Source: Pandoraea thiooxydans | Lineage (GTDB): Bacteria; Pseudomonadota; Gammaproteobacteria; Burkholderiales; Burkholderiaceae | NCBI RefSeq assembly: GCF_001931675.1 | Contig: NZ_CP014839.1 | Location: 2,852,001 to 2,916,000 of the forward strand | Length of the DNA: 64,000 bases | Reading direction: 5' to 3' | In this document: positions 1-8,188 of the stretch, one piece after another | Numbering within the stretch: the first letter of the stretch is position 1 | How the letters are laid out: each line of letters opens with the position of its first letter | The notes under the pieces: generated by a model | What the model saw: the letters and a program-made list of their open reading frames with translations, nothing else | The model's database searches: none | What the model was told of the DNA's origin: nothing | Translations under genes and position numbers: made by a program

Positions 1-616
1 GAAACTGCCAAAAGTCCGGCATTAGCCACGGATGCGGATAAGAGCATAGGCCCGGGCCGGAAATTTCGCGCCGGTAGTGCTGCAAGTGCTCCTCGCTCAG
101 AAACCCTTCGAGGTAGGCGCGGGCGTAGACTCCCGGCGACGAATGCGGCTGAAAATAGACCAGATCCCCACCCGCGCCATCGGCGGCGCCCGGTGCGGCA
201 GCCCTGAAGAAATGATTGAACCCGACTTCGAACAGATCGGCGGCCGAGGCATAGCTGGCGATATGACCACCGAGTTCGCCATACGCCTGGTTGGCGCGCA
301 CCACCATCGCCAGCGCATTCCAGCGCAGCGCGGCTCCCAGCCGCTCCTCGAGCTCGAGATTGCCCGGATAAGGCGGCTGCTCATCGAGCCCGATCGTATT
401 GACGTAGGGAGTGATGCGCGCGCGTGCCGATTCGACGCCCAGCGACAGCGCATGCTCGGCCAGCCGGTCGAACAGGTATTGCGCGCGGCCTTTGCCGACG
501 TGCGCGACCACCGCATCGAGCGCTTCGAGCCATTCGGCCGTCTCTGCGGGATCGCTGTCCTCCCTCTCGGTGGCGAGCGCGCGTATCTGTTCGCTACCGC
601 TGGCTAAATTCGTCAT
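1..616 (-). CDS. Pyruvate/2-oxoacid dehydrogenase E1 component, AceE/MdeB family (5' part only)
   Basis: Reading the minus strand from the ATG at 616 gives an open frame of about 205 residues that runs off the left edge, so only the N-terminal part is present. It matches the start of homodimeric thiamine-diphosphate E1 enzymes: a DPAETAEWLEAL-type opening near residue 25, then a YVNTI segment, a LRWNALAMVVRAN segment, GGHIASYASAADLFEVGFNHFF and a YFQPHSSPG-like stretch. These enzymes decarboxylate pyruvate or a related 2-oxoacid and pass the acyl group to the E2 lipoyl domain. The housekeeping aceE normally sits with aceF and lpd. Here the gene is divergent from an Lrp/AsnC regulator, which recalls the mdeR-mdeB arrangement for 2-oxobutyrate from methionine. 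The substrate is therefore uncertain, while the family assignment is strong. Confidence 0.88.
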   Translation of the reverse strand, partial: MTNLASGSEQIRALATEREDSDPAETAEWLEALDAVVAHVGKGRAQYLFDRLAEHALSLGVESARARITPYVNTIGLDEQPPYPGNLELEERLGAALRWNALAMVVRANQAYGELGGHIASYASAADLFEVGFNHFFRAAAPGAADGAGGDLVYFQPHSSPGVYARAYLEGFLSEEHLQHYRREISGPGLCSYPHPWLMPDFWQF

Positions 617-654
617 GGCAGGACTCCGTGAGAGAAGCGTCAGGGCTATATTAA

Positions 655-666
655 AAAATTAATTTT
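655..666. promoter_or_regulatory. AT-rich 12-bp palindrome in the E1/Lrp divergent promoter region
   Basis: The sequence AAAATTAATTTT is a perfect palindrome in a strongly AT-rich stretch between two divergent genes in otherwise GC-rich DNA. Lrp/AsnC regulators bind AT-rich dyads, so this is a plausible operator for the neighbouring regulator. The role is inferred. Confidence 0.4.
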
Positions 667-744
667 AATCATCCCGGAGAAGAATGTTTCTCTCATTTAC
701 TGACTTTCATGGTCTTGACCGGTATATTTATTCTGCTTAATTCA

Positions 745-756
745 ATTCCATGGAAT
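745..756. promoter_or_regulatory. Perfect 12-bp palindrome just upstream of the Lrp-family gene
   Basis: ATTCCATGGAAT lies ten bases before the chosen ATG of the regulator. The position would suit autoregulation, because a bound regulator would block the ribosome-binding region or promoter clearance. It contains an NcoI-type site, so chance occurrence is possible. Confidence 0.35.
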
Positions 757-765
757 ATTTATCCT

Positions 766-1293
766 ATGACCTCCGTTCCCAAACGGCTCGACCGGATCGA
801 TATCGGCATTCTGAGCGAACTCCAGCAAAACGCGCGCATCACCAATGCCGAACTGGCTCGCGCGGTCAATCTCTCGCCGACACCGTGCTTCAACCGAGTA
901 CGCGCGCTGGAAAATCTCGGGCTCGTCAAGCAACAGGTCACCTTGCTCAATCCCGAACCGCTGGGCTTGAGAATCAACGTTTTTATCCAGGTGAGTCTCG
1001 AGAAGCAGGTCGAGGACGCGCTGCAGCGCTTCGAGCAGGCCATCGCGGAACAGCCCGAGGTCATGGAGTGCTACCTGATGTCGGGCGATGCGGACTATCT
1101 GCTGCGCGTGGTCATGCCCGACATCAAGGCGCTGGAGCGCTTTATCCTGGAGCGCTTGACGACCATTCCCGGCGTCTCGAACATCCGTTCGAGCTTCGCG
1201 CTCAAGCAAGTCCGCTACAAGACCGCGCTGCCGTTGCCATCATCGGGGCTCACGCTGATCGATGCAGACGACGCCTCAACGGACTGGCGGTGA
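766..1293 (+). CDS. Lrp/AsnC-family transcriptional regulator
   Basis: The 175-residue protein has an N-terminal helix-turn-helix ([24 protein letters not shown], then a recognition helix ending in [11 protein letters not shown]) and a C-terminal RAM/ligand-binding domain with [20 protein letters not shown]. That is the standard Lrp/AsnC plan and length. An upstream in-frame start would add 19 hydrophobic residues unlike the family, so the ATG at 766 is preferred, although no strong Shine-Dalgarno is visible. It is transcribed divergently from the E1 gene, and a local role controlling that 2-oxoacid dehydrogenase in response to an amino acid is likely. The ligand cannot be read from sequence. 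Confidence 0.9.
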   Translation: MTSVPKRLDRIDIGILSELQQNARITNAELARAVNLSPTPCFNRVRALENLGLVKQQVTLLNPEPLGLRINVFIQVSLEKQVEDALQRFEQAIAEQPEVMECYLMSGDADYLLRVVMPDIKALERFILERLTTIPGVSNIRSSFALKQVRYKTALPLPSSGLTLIDADDASTDWR

Positions 1294-1388
1294 ATGTGCC
1301 GCTCAAACAGCGCGAGGCCGGGATGCGCGATCATTGGCCGCCGGTGTACTAGACTGAATCAATGGGTCAAGGATGCGGGAGGCCAGCG

Positions 1389-1613
1389 ATGATCGAAATT
1401 TCAGAAACGGTCGGTACGCGTGATTTTTCGGCGCAGCTCGAGCGCAATGGCATCGTCATATTCAAGGAACACGGACACGAGCGCAGCCGGCTGACGTTGA
1501 ACGACGCGCTCGCCGCACTCGCCGAAGAGCGTGACGACGACGAGGATATCCGTGCGGCGACCGTCGAGGACATGCTGCGAGCGCTGATTCACGATTGCGC
1601 CCGTGCGGTCTGA
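1389..1613 (+). CDS. Small conserved acidic protein of unknown function
   Basis: This 74-residue protein begins at an ATG with a good GGGAGG ribosome site about seven bases upstream. It opens with MIEISETVGTRDFSAQLERN, has a central RSRLTLNDALAALAEER stretch and an acidic DDDEDI patch. No signal peptide, membrane segment or catalytic motif is visible. I do not recognise the family. The start signal and codon usage like its neighbours support a real gene, convergent with the GGDEF-EAL gene 16 bases away. Confidence 0.55.
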   Translation: MIEISETVGTRDFSAQLERNGIVIFKEHGHERSRLTLNDALAALAEERDDDEDIRAATVEDMLRALIHDCARAV

Positions 1614-1629
1614 GGCGAGCCGTCCGGCC

Positions 1630-4590
1630 TCAGTGAAACCCTCGCCGGGCCAGGATCGCCGCGCTGTCCCAGGGGTCGCCGGTTTCGGCGCCCGTCAGGA
1701 TCGTTTTGACATACGCTTCGATAGCCGGATCCTGGATGAAGTCCGCCGACGAGCGCGCCGCCAGGATCGCGTCGGGCAACTGCGGCCGGGCGATGCAGAA
1801 TCCCTGGATATAGTCGATCCCGACTTCGGTCATGGCTTTGACGGTGTCGAGGTTGTCGACCCACTCGGCGACGCTGGTCATGCCCAGATTGTGCGATAAC
1901 CCGGCAATCGCTTCGATGATCGACAGATTCGCCGGATGGGCGATCGCCTGCGTGACCAGCGAGCCGTCGATTTTCAGCAAATCGGCCGACAGGCTGCTCA
2001 GGTACGCGAACGACGTGTAGCCCACGCCGAAATCGTCCAGTGCAATCTTGGCGCCAAGCTCACGCGCGCGATCGATAAAGCGCAACGTGTTCTTGATGTC
2101 GCGCACCGCCACGCTCTCGGTAATTTCCAGGCAAAGCCGCTGCACCGCGCGTGGATATTGCGCCATGATCGAGAAGGCATCCTCGATGAAGCGCTCGTTG
2201 TTCAGCGAGCCGCCGCTAAGATTCACCGAGACGAACTGGGTGCGGTCGAGCATGTCGGCACGCTTTTCGATCCATTCGAGCACATGCACCAGGACCCACC
2301 GGTCGATGATCGCGATCCGGCCATTCTTCTCGGCGGTGGAAATCACCTTCCAGGCCGGCTCGACGGTATTGTTCTCGCCGTGCATTCTGAGCAGCACCTC
2401 GAAGTTCAGCGATGCGAACGGCGCGCGCAGCGACATCAACGGTTGCATCACCAGGAACAGCCTGTCGGGCGCCGAGTCCAGACCAAAGCTCTTCAGGATT
2501 CGCATTTCTTCCTCGAGCTGATGGAAGACCGGCGAATCCTTCTCGCAGATCGCCAGATCGGCACTGCCCTGCTTCGCTTCCTGGCACGCCCGATCCGCGC
2601 TGGAGATCGTCTCGGCAACGCCCATGCGGTCGGTGACCTCGACCAGTCCGACACAGCAGCCCACGCGGAACGCCTTATCCGCAATGACGAACGGCATGGC
2701 CTGGATCGCGTCGATCATCTTCTGGCACGTGATGGCCACCAAATCGACCGGCTTATCCAGGAAAATCAACACGAACTCGTCGCCGCCAATCCGGCCGAGC
2801 ACGTCGTTGTCGTCGAGATGAGGCTGGACTCTCAGGCATATCTGGCGCAATACCTCGTCGCCGGTGCCGTGGCCATAAAGATCGTTGATGAGCTTGAAGC
2901 GATCGAGGTCGAGATAGCCGACCGACAGGCTGCGCCCTCTCGCGACCTGGGCCACCCCGTAGTCAAGCCGCTTTTCGATGCCGCGCCGGTTCAGCACGCC
3001 GGTGAGCGGGTCATGGTCAGCCAGAAAACTCAACCGTTCGGTGGCATGGACACGCTCGGTAATGTCCTGCAACGATCCCTCGATATGCGCACCCGCCAGC
3101 TTGGCCCGCACCATGAACCACATGCCGGCATGCCGCGCGTCGACGCTTTCGATCTCCATTTCGGCGGTCGCGCCGGCGGTCACGCGCTGGCTCAGTGCAG
3201 CCCACGAGACCGGGCCGAAATAGTCGGCCCAGGTATGCCGCGCCCATGACACCTCGCGCCCCAGCATGGCCTTGAGCGTCGGATTGCCCCGCAGCAGCAC
3301 CCCGTTGGCGTCCAGCGTGAACAGCCCGATCGGCAGCTCGTTGTACGTGCGGCTGAGTTCGGCCTGCGCGCGCCGGCGTTCCAGCCGCTCGTCGCGCATC
3401 TGCTGCGAAATCGCCAAGGCTGCCATCAGGCTCGAGAAAAGCGCTGCCGTGACGCTATTCACGTACACCAGCAAGCCTTTGAATCCGAGCCAGGCGGCCA
3501 CGACCTCGCTGAATCCGGAGAACATCGCAATAATGAGCGAGATGCTGAACCAGACCGCCACCTTGGAGCGGGTCACAAACAAAATGCGGCACAGATAGAA
3601 GACGATAATGCTGCCGGCAATGCCGGTCATCGCCCACATGCCCGGCAGGTACCACGCATATGGCAATGCCACCATCGCCAGCATCGGCAGGCAGGTCCAT
3701 TGGTTCCAGCGCAGCAGCCAGCGATGACCGACCCGCTTGAGGTCGTCGCTGAACAGCCAGCCGAACAGCGTCACCGTCAACATGTAGTAGACGGAGATAT
3801 TGAGCTTTCTGGCGAACAGCAGCCAATGCACCGGGATTTCCTGACCCAGCCATTGGGCATCCCATCCGGTCGACAGCGCCGCCAGCCGGAGGTTGGCAAC
3901 CAGCCAGGCTGAAAAGACGATGTAGATCCACTCGCGATTGATCAACGCGGTGAGCAACACGAACAGCGCCAGGATGCCCAACCCGCCGTCGAGCAAACCC
4001 GAGTCCCGATCAAATGCCTGGATCGCCGAGTCGAACGACTCGCTGTCCCAGTACCTCACCGTCAGGCGCGCCGGGCCGGCGAAGTCCCCGCGGCACAACA
4101 GGCGCTGGCCGTCGAGATGAGCGCCGGTCAGTGCGAAACCGGCTCTGGCAAGCATGAACGCACCACTTGCCCCGCCTCTGTCGGCACGCCCAAGCAACTG
4201 CATCGTATTGGCGTCCCAGCACGCGATGTCGACGGCATGGCGGGACGGAAATTCAATCACCGAGCGAGCGCCGAAGCGCACGGGCACCGCGACGGTGAAC
4301 CAGACCGGCGCCGTGGACAGATGAGTACGGTGGAAGGGTTTGGCCGGCGCGGCGTCCAAACGCGTCAACAATGCCGGCGTCGGCTCCGATGTGTTCGCAT
4401 CGGTCACAAGCGCATGAATGTCGAGCGGCGTGCCCTCGAGCAGCGGGTATTGCGTGTGCCAGAGAAACAGCGCGACAACGGTAATCGCGGCAATCCCGAT
4501 CGGTGCGAGGTAAACCGACAATGCGTAAAGCAACGATTCGATGAATCGATCCGAAGCTCGCTTACCTGTTACCCCCGTGTCCGCGGACAT
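1630..4590 (-). CDS. Membrane-bound GGDEF-EAL cyclic-di-GMP turnover protein with PAS domain
   Basis: The 986-residue protein has one N-terminal membrane helix (about 20-45), a periplasmic 7TMR-DISM-like sensor region (about 60-195), a block of about seven membrane helices (200-395), a PAS-like domain (410-510), GGDEF (about 525-690) and EAL (about 705-955). The GGDEF signature is intact at 602-606. In the EAL domain the motif reads EVL (731-733), but the metal and catalytic residues appear kept: Glu731, Asn790 (NLSG), Glu822 (EITES), Asp852-Asp853 (LDDFG), Lys873 (LKIDG) and Glu909, in AEW rather than AEG. It could make or hydrolyse c-di-GMP. The ATG at 4590 has a GAGGAAAT ribosome site. Its signal is unknown. 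Confidence 0.92.
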   Translation of the reverse strand: MSADTGVTGKRASDRFIESLLYALSVYLAPIGIAAITVVALFLWHTQYPLLEGTPLDIHALVTDANTSEPTPALLTRLDAAPAKPFHRTHLSTAPVWFTVAVPVRFGARSVIEFPSRHAVDIACWDANTMQLLGRADRGGASGAFMLARAGFALTGAHLDGQRLLCRGDFAGPARLTVRYWDSESFDSAIQAFDRDSGLLDGGLGILALFVLLTALINREWIYIVFSAWLVANLRLAALSTGWDAQWLGQEIPVHWLLFARKLNISVYYMLTVTLFGWLFSDDLKRVGHRWLLRWNQWTCLPMLAMVALPYAWYLPGMWAMTGIAGSIIVFYLCRILFVTRSKVAVWFSISLIIAMFSGFSEVVAAWLGFKGLLVYVNSVTAALFSSLMAALAISQQMRDERLERRRAQAELSRTYNELPIGLFTLDANGVLLRGNPTLKAMLGREVSWARHTWADYFGPVSWAALSQRVTAGATAEMEIESVDARHAGMWFMVRAKLAGAHIEGSLQDITERVHATERLSFLADHDPLTGVLNRRGIEKRLDYGVAQVARGRSLSVGYLDLDRFKLINDLYGHGTGDEVLRQICLRVQPHLDDNDVLGRIGGDEFVLIFLDKPVDLVAITCQKMIDAIQAMPFVIADKAFRVGCCVGLVEVTDRMGVAETISSADRACQEAKQGSADLAICEKDSPVFHQLEEEMRILKSFGLDSAPDRLFLVMQPLMSLRAPFASLNFEVLLRMHGENNTVEPAWKVISTAEKNGRIAIIDRWVLVHVLEWIEKRADMLDRTQFVSVNLSGGSLNNERFIEDAFSIMAQYPRAVQRLCLEITESVAVRDIKNTLRFIDRARELGAKIALDDFGVGYTSFAYLSSLSADLLKIDGSLVTQAIAHPANLSIIEAIAGLSHNLGMTSVAEWVDNLDTVKAMTEVGIDYIQGFCIARPQLPDAILAARSSADFIQDPAIEAYVKTILTGAETGDPWDSAAILARRGFH

Positions 4591-4691
4591 CCATTTCCTC
4601 TATTTGAAAATGTTGGCCACAGTCCCCGCCAGGGGCACTGCGGCCTTCATCGAAAAAACGCGGACTATTTTTGTCGGTACTGCATCACCCA

Positions 4692-5483
4692 TCACGCCTC
4701 CAGCGAGAACTCCGCATGACGCATGGTCCGATGGCGCGTCTCGAAATCCTGCAAAAACTCGGGCAGGTGATTTTGATGCCCGACATCGATGTCCGGATGG
4801 TGCGTGCGGAAGTATAGATCATACAAAGGGTGCTCGACTTCCGCCCAGCGCTCTTTTGCCGTATCGATCTCATGGCAAAAGACGCGATGTGGAATATTAC
4901 CAACGTGCTTCATGGGAATGAAGCCCAATTGCGGAAACACATCCTGGAACAGCAGCGCCTCATACTGACGGTCGAGCGGCGAGCGCGCCGTGATCACCAT
5001 CCAATCGATCCCTGTATCGAGGCAATGCATGTAGAACGCCTTGAACAGCAGGGTTTTCACCAATCGTCCGACCCGGTCCGGCGAAACGCCCAGGCGGGTC
5101 GCCTCGGCCAGCACGCAGCCCTTGAACCGCTCCGGCAACTGCACCGACTGCTCCAGGCCAAGCGGGCGGAAACGGTTGGTCTGGATCCGCATGCTGCCCA
5201 GCGGAGCTCCGTCGAGCTTCGATTCCGCCAGCAGAATCATCGCGCCGTCTTCAAAATCGTAGGCTTCCGGCTCTTTCAAACCGGCGGCGAGATCCGGCAC
5301 ATGCCTGGCATAGGCGGCATGACGGATCGCCACGGCTTTGTCGATATCCTGCTCGCTACGGGCAATCCGCACCGTGAACGGCAACCGCTCGACCTTGGTC
5401 TTGTTCGCCGGTGCCAGCATGGCGGCAAGGTGATGGTTAGTATTGTTGAGGGTGTTGGCGTGGGAAATGATCTGATCGCGCAT
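4692..5483 (-). CDS. FeeM-like GNAT N-acyltransferase (N-acyl amino acid synthase type)
   Basis: This 263-residue protein contains a GNAT-type fold of the FeeM/autoinducer-synthase-like branch: a FTVRIARSEQDIDKAVAIRH opening, a LGSMRIQTNRF strand and LAEATRLGVSP, the equivalent of the ELGRLAV pantetheine-contact region. Family members transfer an acyl group from acyl-ACP or acyl-CoA to an amino acid or amine. The product cannot be predicted. A GGAG ribosome site precedes the ATG at 5483. It lies about 100 bases upstream of the GGDEF-EAL gene on the same strand, so cotranscription is possible. No LuxR-type regulator is nearby. Confidence 0.75.
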   Translation of the reverse strand: MRDQIISHANTLNNTNHHLAAMLAPANKTKVERLPFTVRIARSEQDIDKAVAIRHAAYARHVPDLAAGLKEPEAYDFEDGAMILLAESKLDGAPLGSMRIQTNRFRPLGLEQSVQLPERFKGCVLAEATRLGVSPDRVGRLVKTLLFKAFYMHCLDTGIDWMVITARSPLDRQYEALLFQDVFPQLGFIPMKHVGNIPHRVFCHEIDTAKERWAEVEHPLYDLYFRTHHPDIDVGHQNHLPEFLQDFETRHRTMRHAEFSLEA

Positions 5484-5837
5484 GGTATGGCTCCATTAGG
5501 TGTGGTAGACGACTGAATTACGTCATGTGTATTTTTGTGATACACCGCTAAAGAATGCCACGAGTTTGCCGTTATACGTACTGTGGCATTACCAGCAAGC
5601 CCTCCAGAGGAGCTGCGTCTCGACGAAAAAATAGGGTCAGATTCAAGGGCGCATACTGCGTGACTACGGCGCGGTTCGCCGCGACTCCCCCTTCCGCTCC
5701 GAAATGCCGCCGCAGCGATGGCCCATGCGCGCCGTTTTCTTGATCCAAGCCGCGTCAGGCGAGGTTTTTTTGGTGCAAACTTGGCGTATCGGCCGGTGCG
5801 TTCGCCCGCCAAGCCCCCTCCTGATTATTTTTTCACC
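5484..5837. other. 354-bp divergent intergenic region with two inverted repeats
   Basis: This gap separates the FeeM-like gene (minus) from the DUF1275 gene (plus). It holds an inverted repeat GTGTAT/ATACAC at 5527-5545 and a second, AATGCCAC/GTGGCATT, at 5554-5590 with a 21-base centre. Both are close to the FeeM-like start and could be operator halves. The remainder carries no convincing gene. The overlapping open frames here have poor start signals and no family resemblance. Confidence 0.45.
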
Positions 5838-6590
5838 ATGCCGATCGAATATCTTCGCGGTTTCACCCATCCGGCCCGCACCGAGCAAGCCAATCGCCGC
5901 CTGGGCTATTCACTCGCGTTCGTTGCGGGCGCGGCCAATGCCGGCGGCTTTCTGGCGGTCGGGCAATACACGTCGCACATGTCGGGCATCGTATCGTCGC
6001 TGGCCGACAATCTGACGCTCGGCGAGATCGGCCTGGTGCTCACGGGACTGGGTTCGCTGCTGGCCTTCACGATCGGCGCCGCCACCTCGGCTATTCTCGT
6101 CAACTGGGGGAGGCGGCATCATACGCACAGCGAATATGCGCTGCCCCTGATGCTCGAGGCGGCGCTGCTGTTGTGCTTCGGCCTGCTCGGGGCCAATCTC
6201 GAGCAACATCACCTGCTGTTCGTGCCGATGACGGTGCTCCTGCTGTGCTTCGTAATGGGCCTGCAAAATGCCATCATCACCAAGATCTCGAGAGCCGAAA
6301 TCCGTACCACCCATGTCACGGGCATCGTCACCGACATCGGCATCGAATTGGGCAAGCTGTTCTATTGGAATTTCGGAACCCACGACAAGAGCGGGCCCAA
6401 AGTCTGGGCCAACCGGTCCAAACTGGCGCTGCTGGCCGGCTTGCTCGGCATGTTCATGCTCGGCGGCCTGTCGGGCGCGCTCGGGTTCAAGCACATGGGA
6501 TTCATTGCGACAGTCCCTTTGGCGACGATTTTGCTCGCGCTGGCCGCAGTCCCCCTGTTGGACGACTTGGCCGGTCGACTGCGTCATTGA
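5838..6590 (+). CDS. DUF1275 (YoaK-type) integral membrane protein
   Basis: The 250-residue protein has about six hydrophobic segments. It matches the DUF1275/YoaK family in the first helix (LAFVAGAANAGGFLAVGQYTSHMSG) and the central MGLQNAIITKI...TTHVTGIVTDIG motif, which are the family hallmarks. Function is unknown; the membrane location is clear. The ATG at 5838 fits the family N-terminus, and the upstream in-frame extension of 40 residues is not hydrophobic and looks untranslated. A strong bidirectional terminator follows. Confidence 0.85.
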   Translation: MPIEYLRGFTHPARTEQANRRLGYSLAFVAGAANAGGFLAVGQYTSHMSGIVSSLADNLTLGEIGLVLTGLGSLLAFTIGAATSAILVNWGRRHHTHSEYALPLMLEAALLLCFGLLGANLEQHHLLFVPMTVLLLCFVMGLQNAIITKISRAEIRTTHVTGIVTDIGIELGKLFYWNFGTHDKSGPKVWANRSKLALLAGLLGMFMLGGLSGALGFKHMGFIATVPLATILLALAAVPLLDDLAGRLRH

Positions 6591-6648
6591 CGGCGGCAGC
6601 CGGATCGACTGACTGACACCGCAGCGCGGCGCTCGATCGCCGGAATAA

Positions 6649-6682
6649 AAAACGCCACCGCAAAACATGCGGTGGCGTTTTG
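6649..6682. terminator. Bidirectional rho-independent terminator
   Basis: AACGCCACCGCA and TGCGGTGGCGTT form a perfect 12-bp stem around a short AAACA loop, flanked by A-tracts on the left and T-tracts on the right. It sits between the convergent DUF1275 and DUF3761-type genes and can end both transcripts. Confidence 0.9.
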
Positions 6683-6700
6683 ACTTGAGCGGCTTGCCGG

Positions 6701-7129
6701 TTACTTGCAGGCCTTGCCGTGATCGGGACGGAAGCCTTTGGCCTTGGCCTCGGCTTCGCTCATATAAGCGCCGTTCTTGGTCTTGCCGTAGAAACGATCG
6801 CCCTGGCAATGATAGACCTTCGAGGTGTTGTTCACCCATACCTTGCCCGCACCGCCGCCCATCGCGGGCGCTTTTTCGGCGGCGGGCGCCGCGGCGCTCG
6901 TGGCTGCACCCGCGGCTGCCTTGGGTTCGGCTTTCATTTTGGCGGTGGCGGCCTTGTCGACGCCGCCGTGACCGCGGCATGCGCCTCTCATCGATTTGCC
7001 GGAGTAGGACGTGCCGTCCTTGCAAACCGCGCTGACCGACGCGGCCGCTGGCGTGGATTCCGTTTTCGCAAAAGCGCTCGACATCACCAAAACAGCACCT
7101 GCAGCCATCGTCAAAAGCAGTTTCTTCAT
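6701..7129 (-). CDS. Secreted DUF3761-type protein
   Basis: The 142-residue protein starts at the ATG at 7129, preceded by GGGGA, and has a clear signal peptide (MKKLLLTMAAGAVLVMSSAFA). A DUF3761-like segment follows (CKDGTSYSGKSMRGACRGHGGV). After an Ala/Pro/Lys-rich linker comes a second module, WVNNTSKVYHCQGDRFYGKT...GKAC. The four cysteines (two per module) could form disulfides in the periplasm. An in-frame start 30 codons upstream lacks a ribosome site and would bury the signal peptide. Function is unknown. Confidence 0.8.
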   Translation of the reverse strand: MKKLLLTMAAGAVLVMSSAFAKTESTPAAASVSAVCKDGTSYSGKSMRGACRGHGGVDKAATAKMKAEPKAAAGAATSAAAPAAEKAPAMGGGAGKVWVNNTSKVYHCQGDRFYGKTKNGAYMSEAEAKAKGFRPDHGKACK

Positions 7130-7374
7130 GACATTCCCCAAGAGGCGCACGGAATTACGTGCGTCTTCCGTTAACGTGGTCATCCCAAAAACGATGACGC
7201 GCACTGAAATCTTTAACATTTTTTTACAAAATCACCCTCTCGCCCCCCCCCCGCCCTGTCGACTTGGCGCCACGTCCCGGCCATCGGCAAGTGCAGACGG
7301 CGCGCTTCTGATCTATATTGAAAACGCTTGCGGGGGGCGTCAATCCAACCGATCGACCGTCAGGAGGTCTCGAC

Positions 7375-7647
7375 ATGCGTTCATTTTTTAGCGTATTCAA
7401 CTCGCCTGCGCCAGAAAAACTGGCGGAAAAAGAACTGCAGGAAATGCGGCTGACGTTATTCCAGGCCGAGCGGCGCCTGCTGGAGGCGCAATTGCAGGTC
7501 GATTACTACCGGAATCTCATCGGATTCCTTGAAGAGGTCTCGACAGTCGGCGTGGAGAGCGTTGCCGACAAACAGAAAGCGGCGCCTCAGGCGCCACGGG
7601 TGGCGCCGGTCGCGCCCAATTTCGTCGCGGTATCGTCGGCGGCTTAA
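7375..7647 (+). CDS. Small coiled-coil protein of unknown function
   Basis: The 90-residue protein starts at an ATG with an excellent AGGAGG ribosome site at 7362-7367. Residues about 15-55 (KLAEKELQEMRLTLFQAERR and on) form a heptad-rich helix, followed by an Ala/Pro/Val-rich tail. There is no membrane helix or export signal. I do not recognise a function. The ribosome site and composition support a real gene. It is convergent with the DUF1854 gene, 52 bases away. Confidence 0.6.
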   Translation: MRSFFSVFNSPAPEKLAEKELQEMRLTLFQAERRLLEAQLQVDYYRNLIGFLEEVSTVGVESVADKQKAAPQAPRVAPVAPNFVAVSSAA

Positions 7648-7699
7648 CGGCCATCACACAGCGCGCCGGACCGCGCAGGCGATCGGGCGCGCTGCCGCT

Positions 7700-8170
7700 T
7701 TACAGGAATCTATCGAGAATCTTGCGGCTGCCGCTGTCCAGCGCATGCTGGTCGCGAATCAGGAAATGTATGCCGTGGCTGTCGGTAACCAACAGCATCG
7801 GCGAAGCCAGGCGACGGATGTCGTCCTCGCCCTTGAGCACGAATGTCGTGGGGCCGCGATCGGTCTCCACGGTCCAGGTGCTCGGGGTGTAGAAACTGGA
7901 GACCTGCCGGATGCGCTGGATCTCCGGCATGAAATCGCGATTGGCCAATTCCTCCTCGATCATGGCCCGGATCGCCGGCGACACGTCCGCCAGTTGCGCG
8001 ATCCACGCCAGCTCATGGCCATCGGCATCGACCAGCGCGATGCCCTGCTCCGGGGACGAGATCGGAAAAGCGCGCACCGGCGCCACGCCCTCGTATGTGG
8101 CACCGTCCTGCGCGTGCAGAACCAGCCGGCCGAAGGCGTTGCGCGTCAATGTGAAACTGTGTATCGACAT
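7700..8170 (-). CDS. DUF1854 protein linked to cyanophycin metabolism
   Basis: The 156-residue protein carries the DUF1854 features I recall: an RNAFGRLVLHAQDG opening, the FPISSPEQGIALVDADGHE region, an FMPEIQRI core and a C-terminal TFVLKGEDDIRRL...MLLVTDSHGIHFLIRDQHALD. No signal peptide or membrane segment is present, so it should be cytoplasmic. It starts 18 bases after the ABC transporter gene on the same strand, so the two are probably cotranscribed. DUF1854 genes recur beside cyanophycin synthetases in beta-proteobacteria, which gives the linkage, but no biochemical role is known to me. Confidence 0.85.
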   Translation of the reverse strand: MSIHSFTLTRNAFGRLVLHAQDGATYEGVAPVRAFPISSPEQGIALVDADGHELAWIAQLADVSPAIRAMIEEELANRDFMPEIQRIRQVSSFYTPSTWTVETDRGPTTFVLKGEDDIRRLASPMLLVTDSHGIHFLIRDQHALDSGSRKILDRFL

Positions 8171-8188
8171 CGGGTGTGCTCTCTTCTT

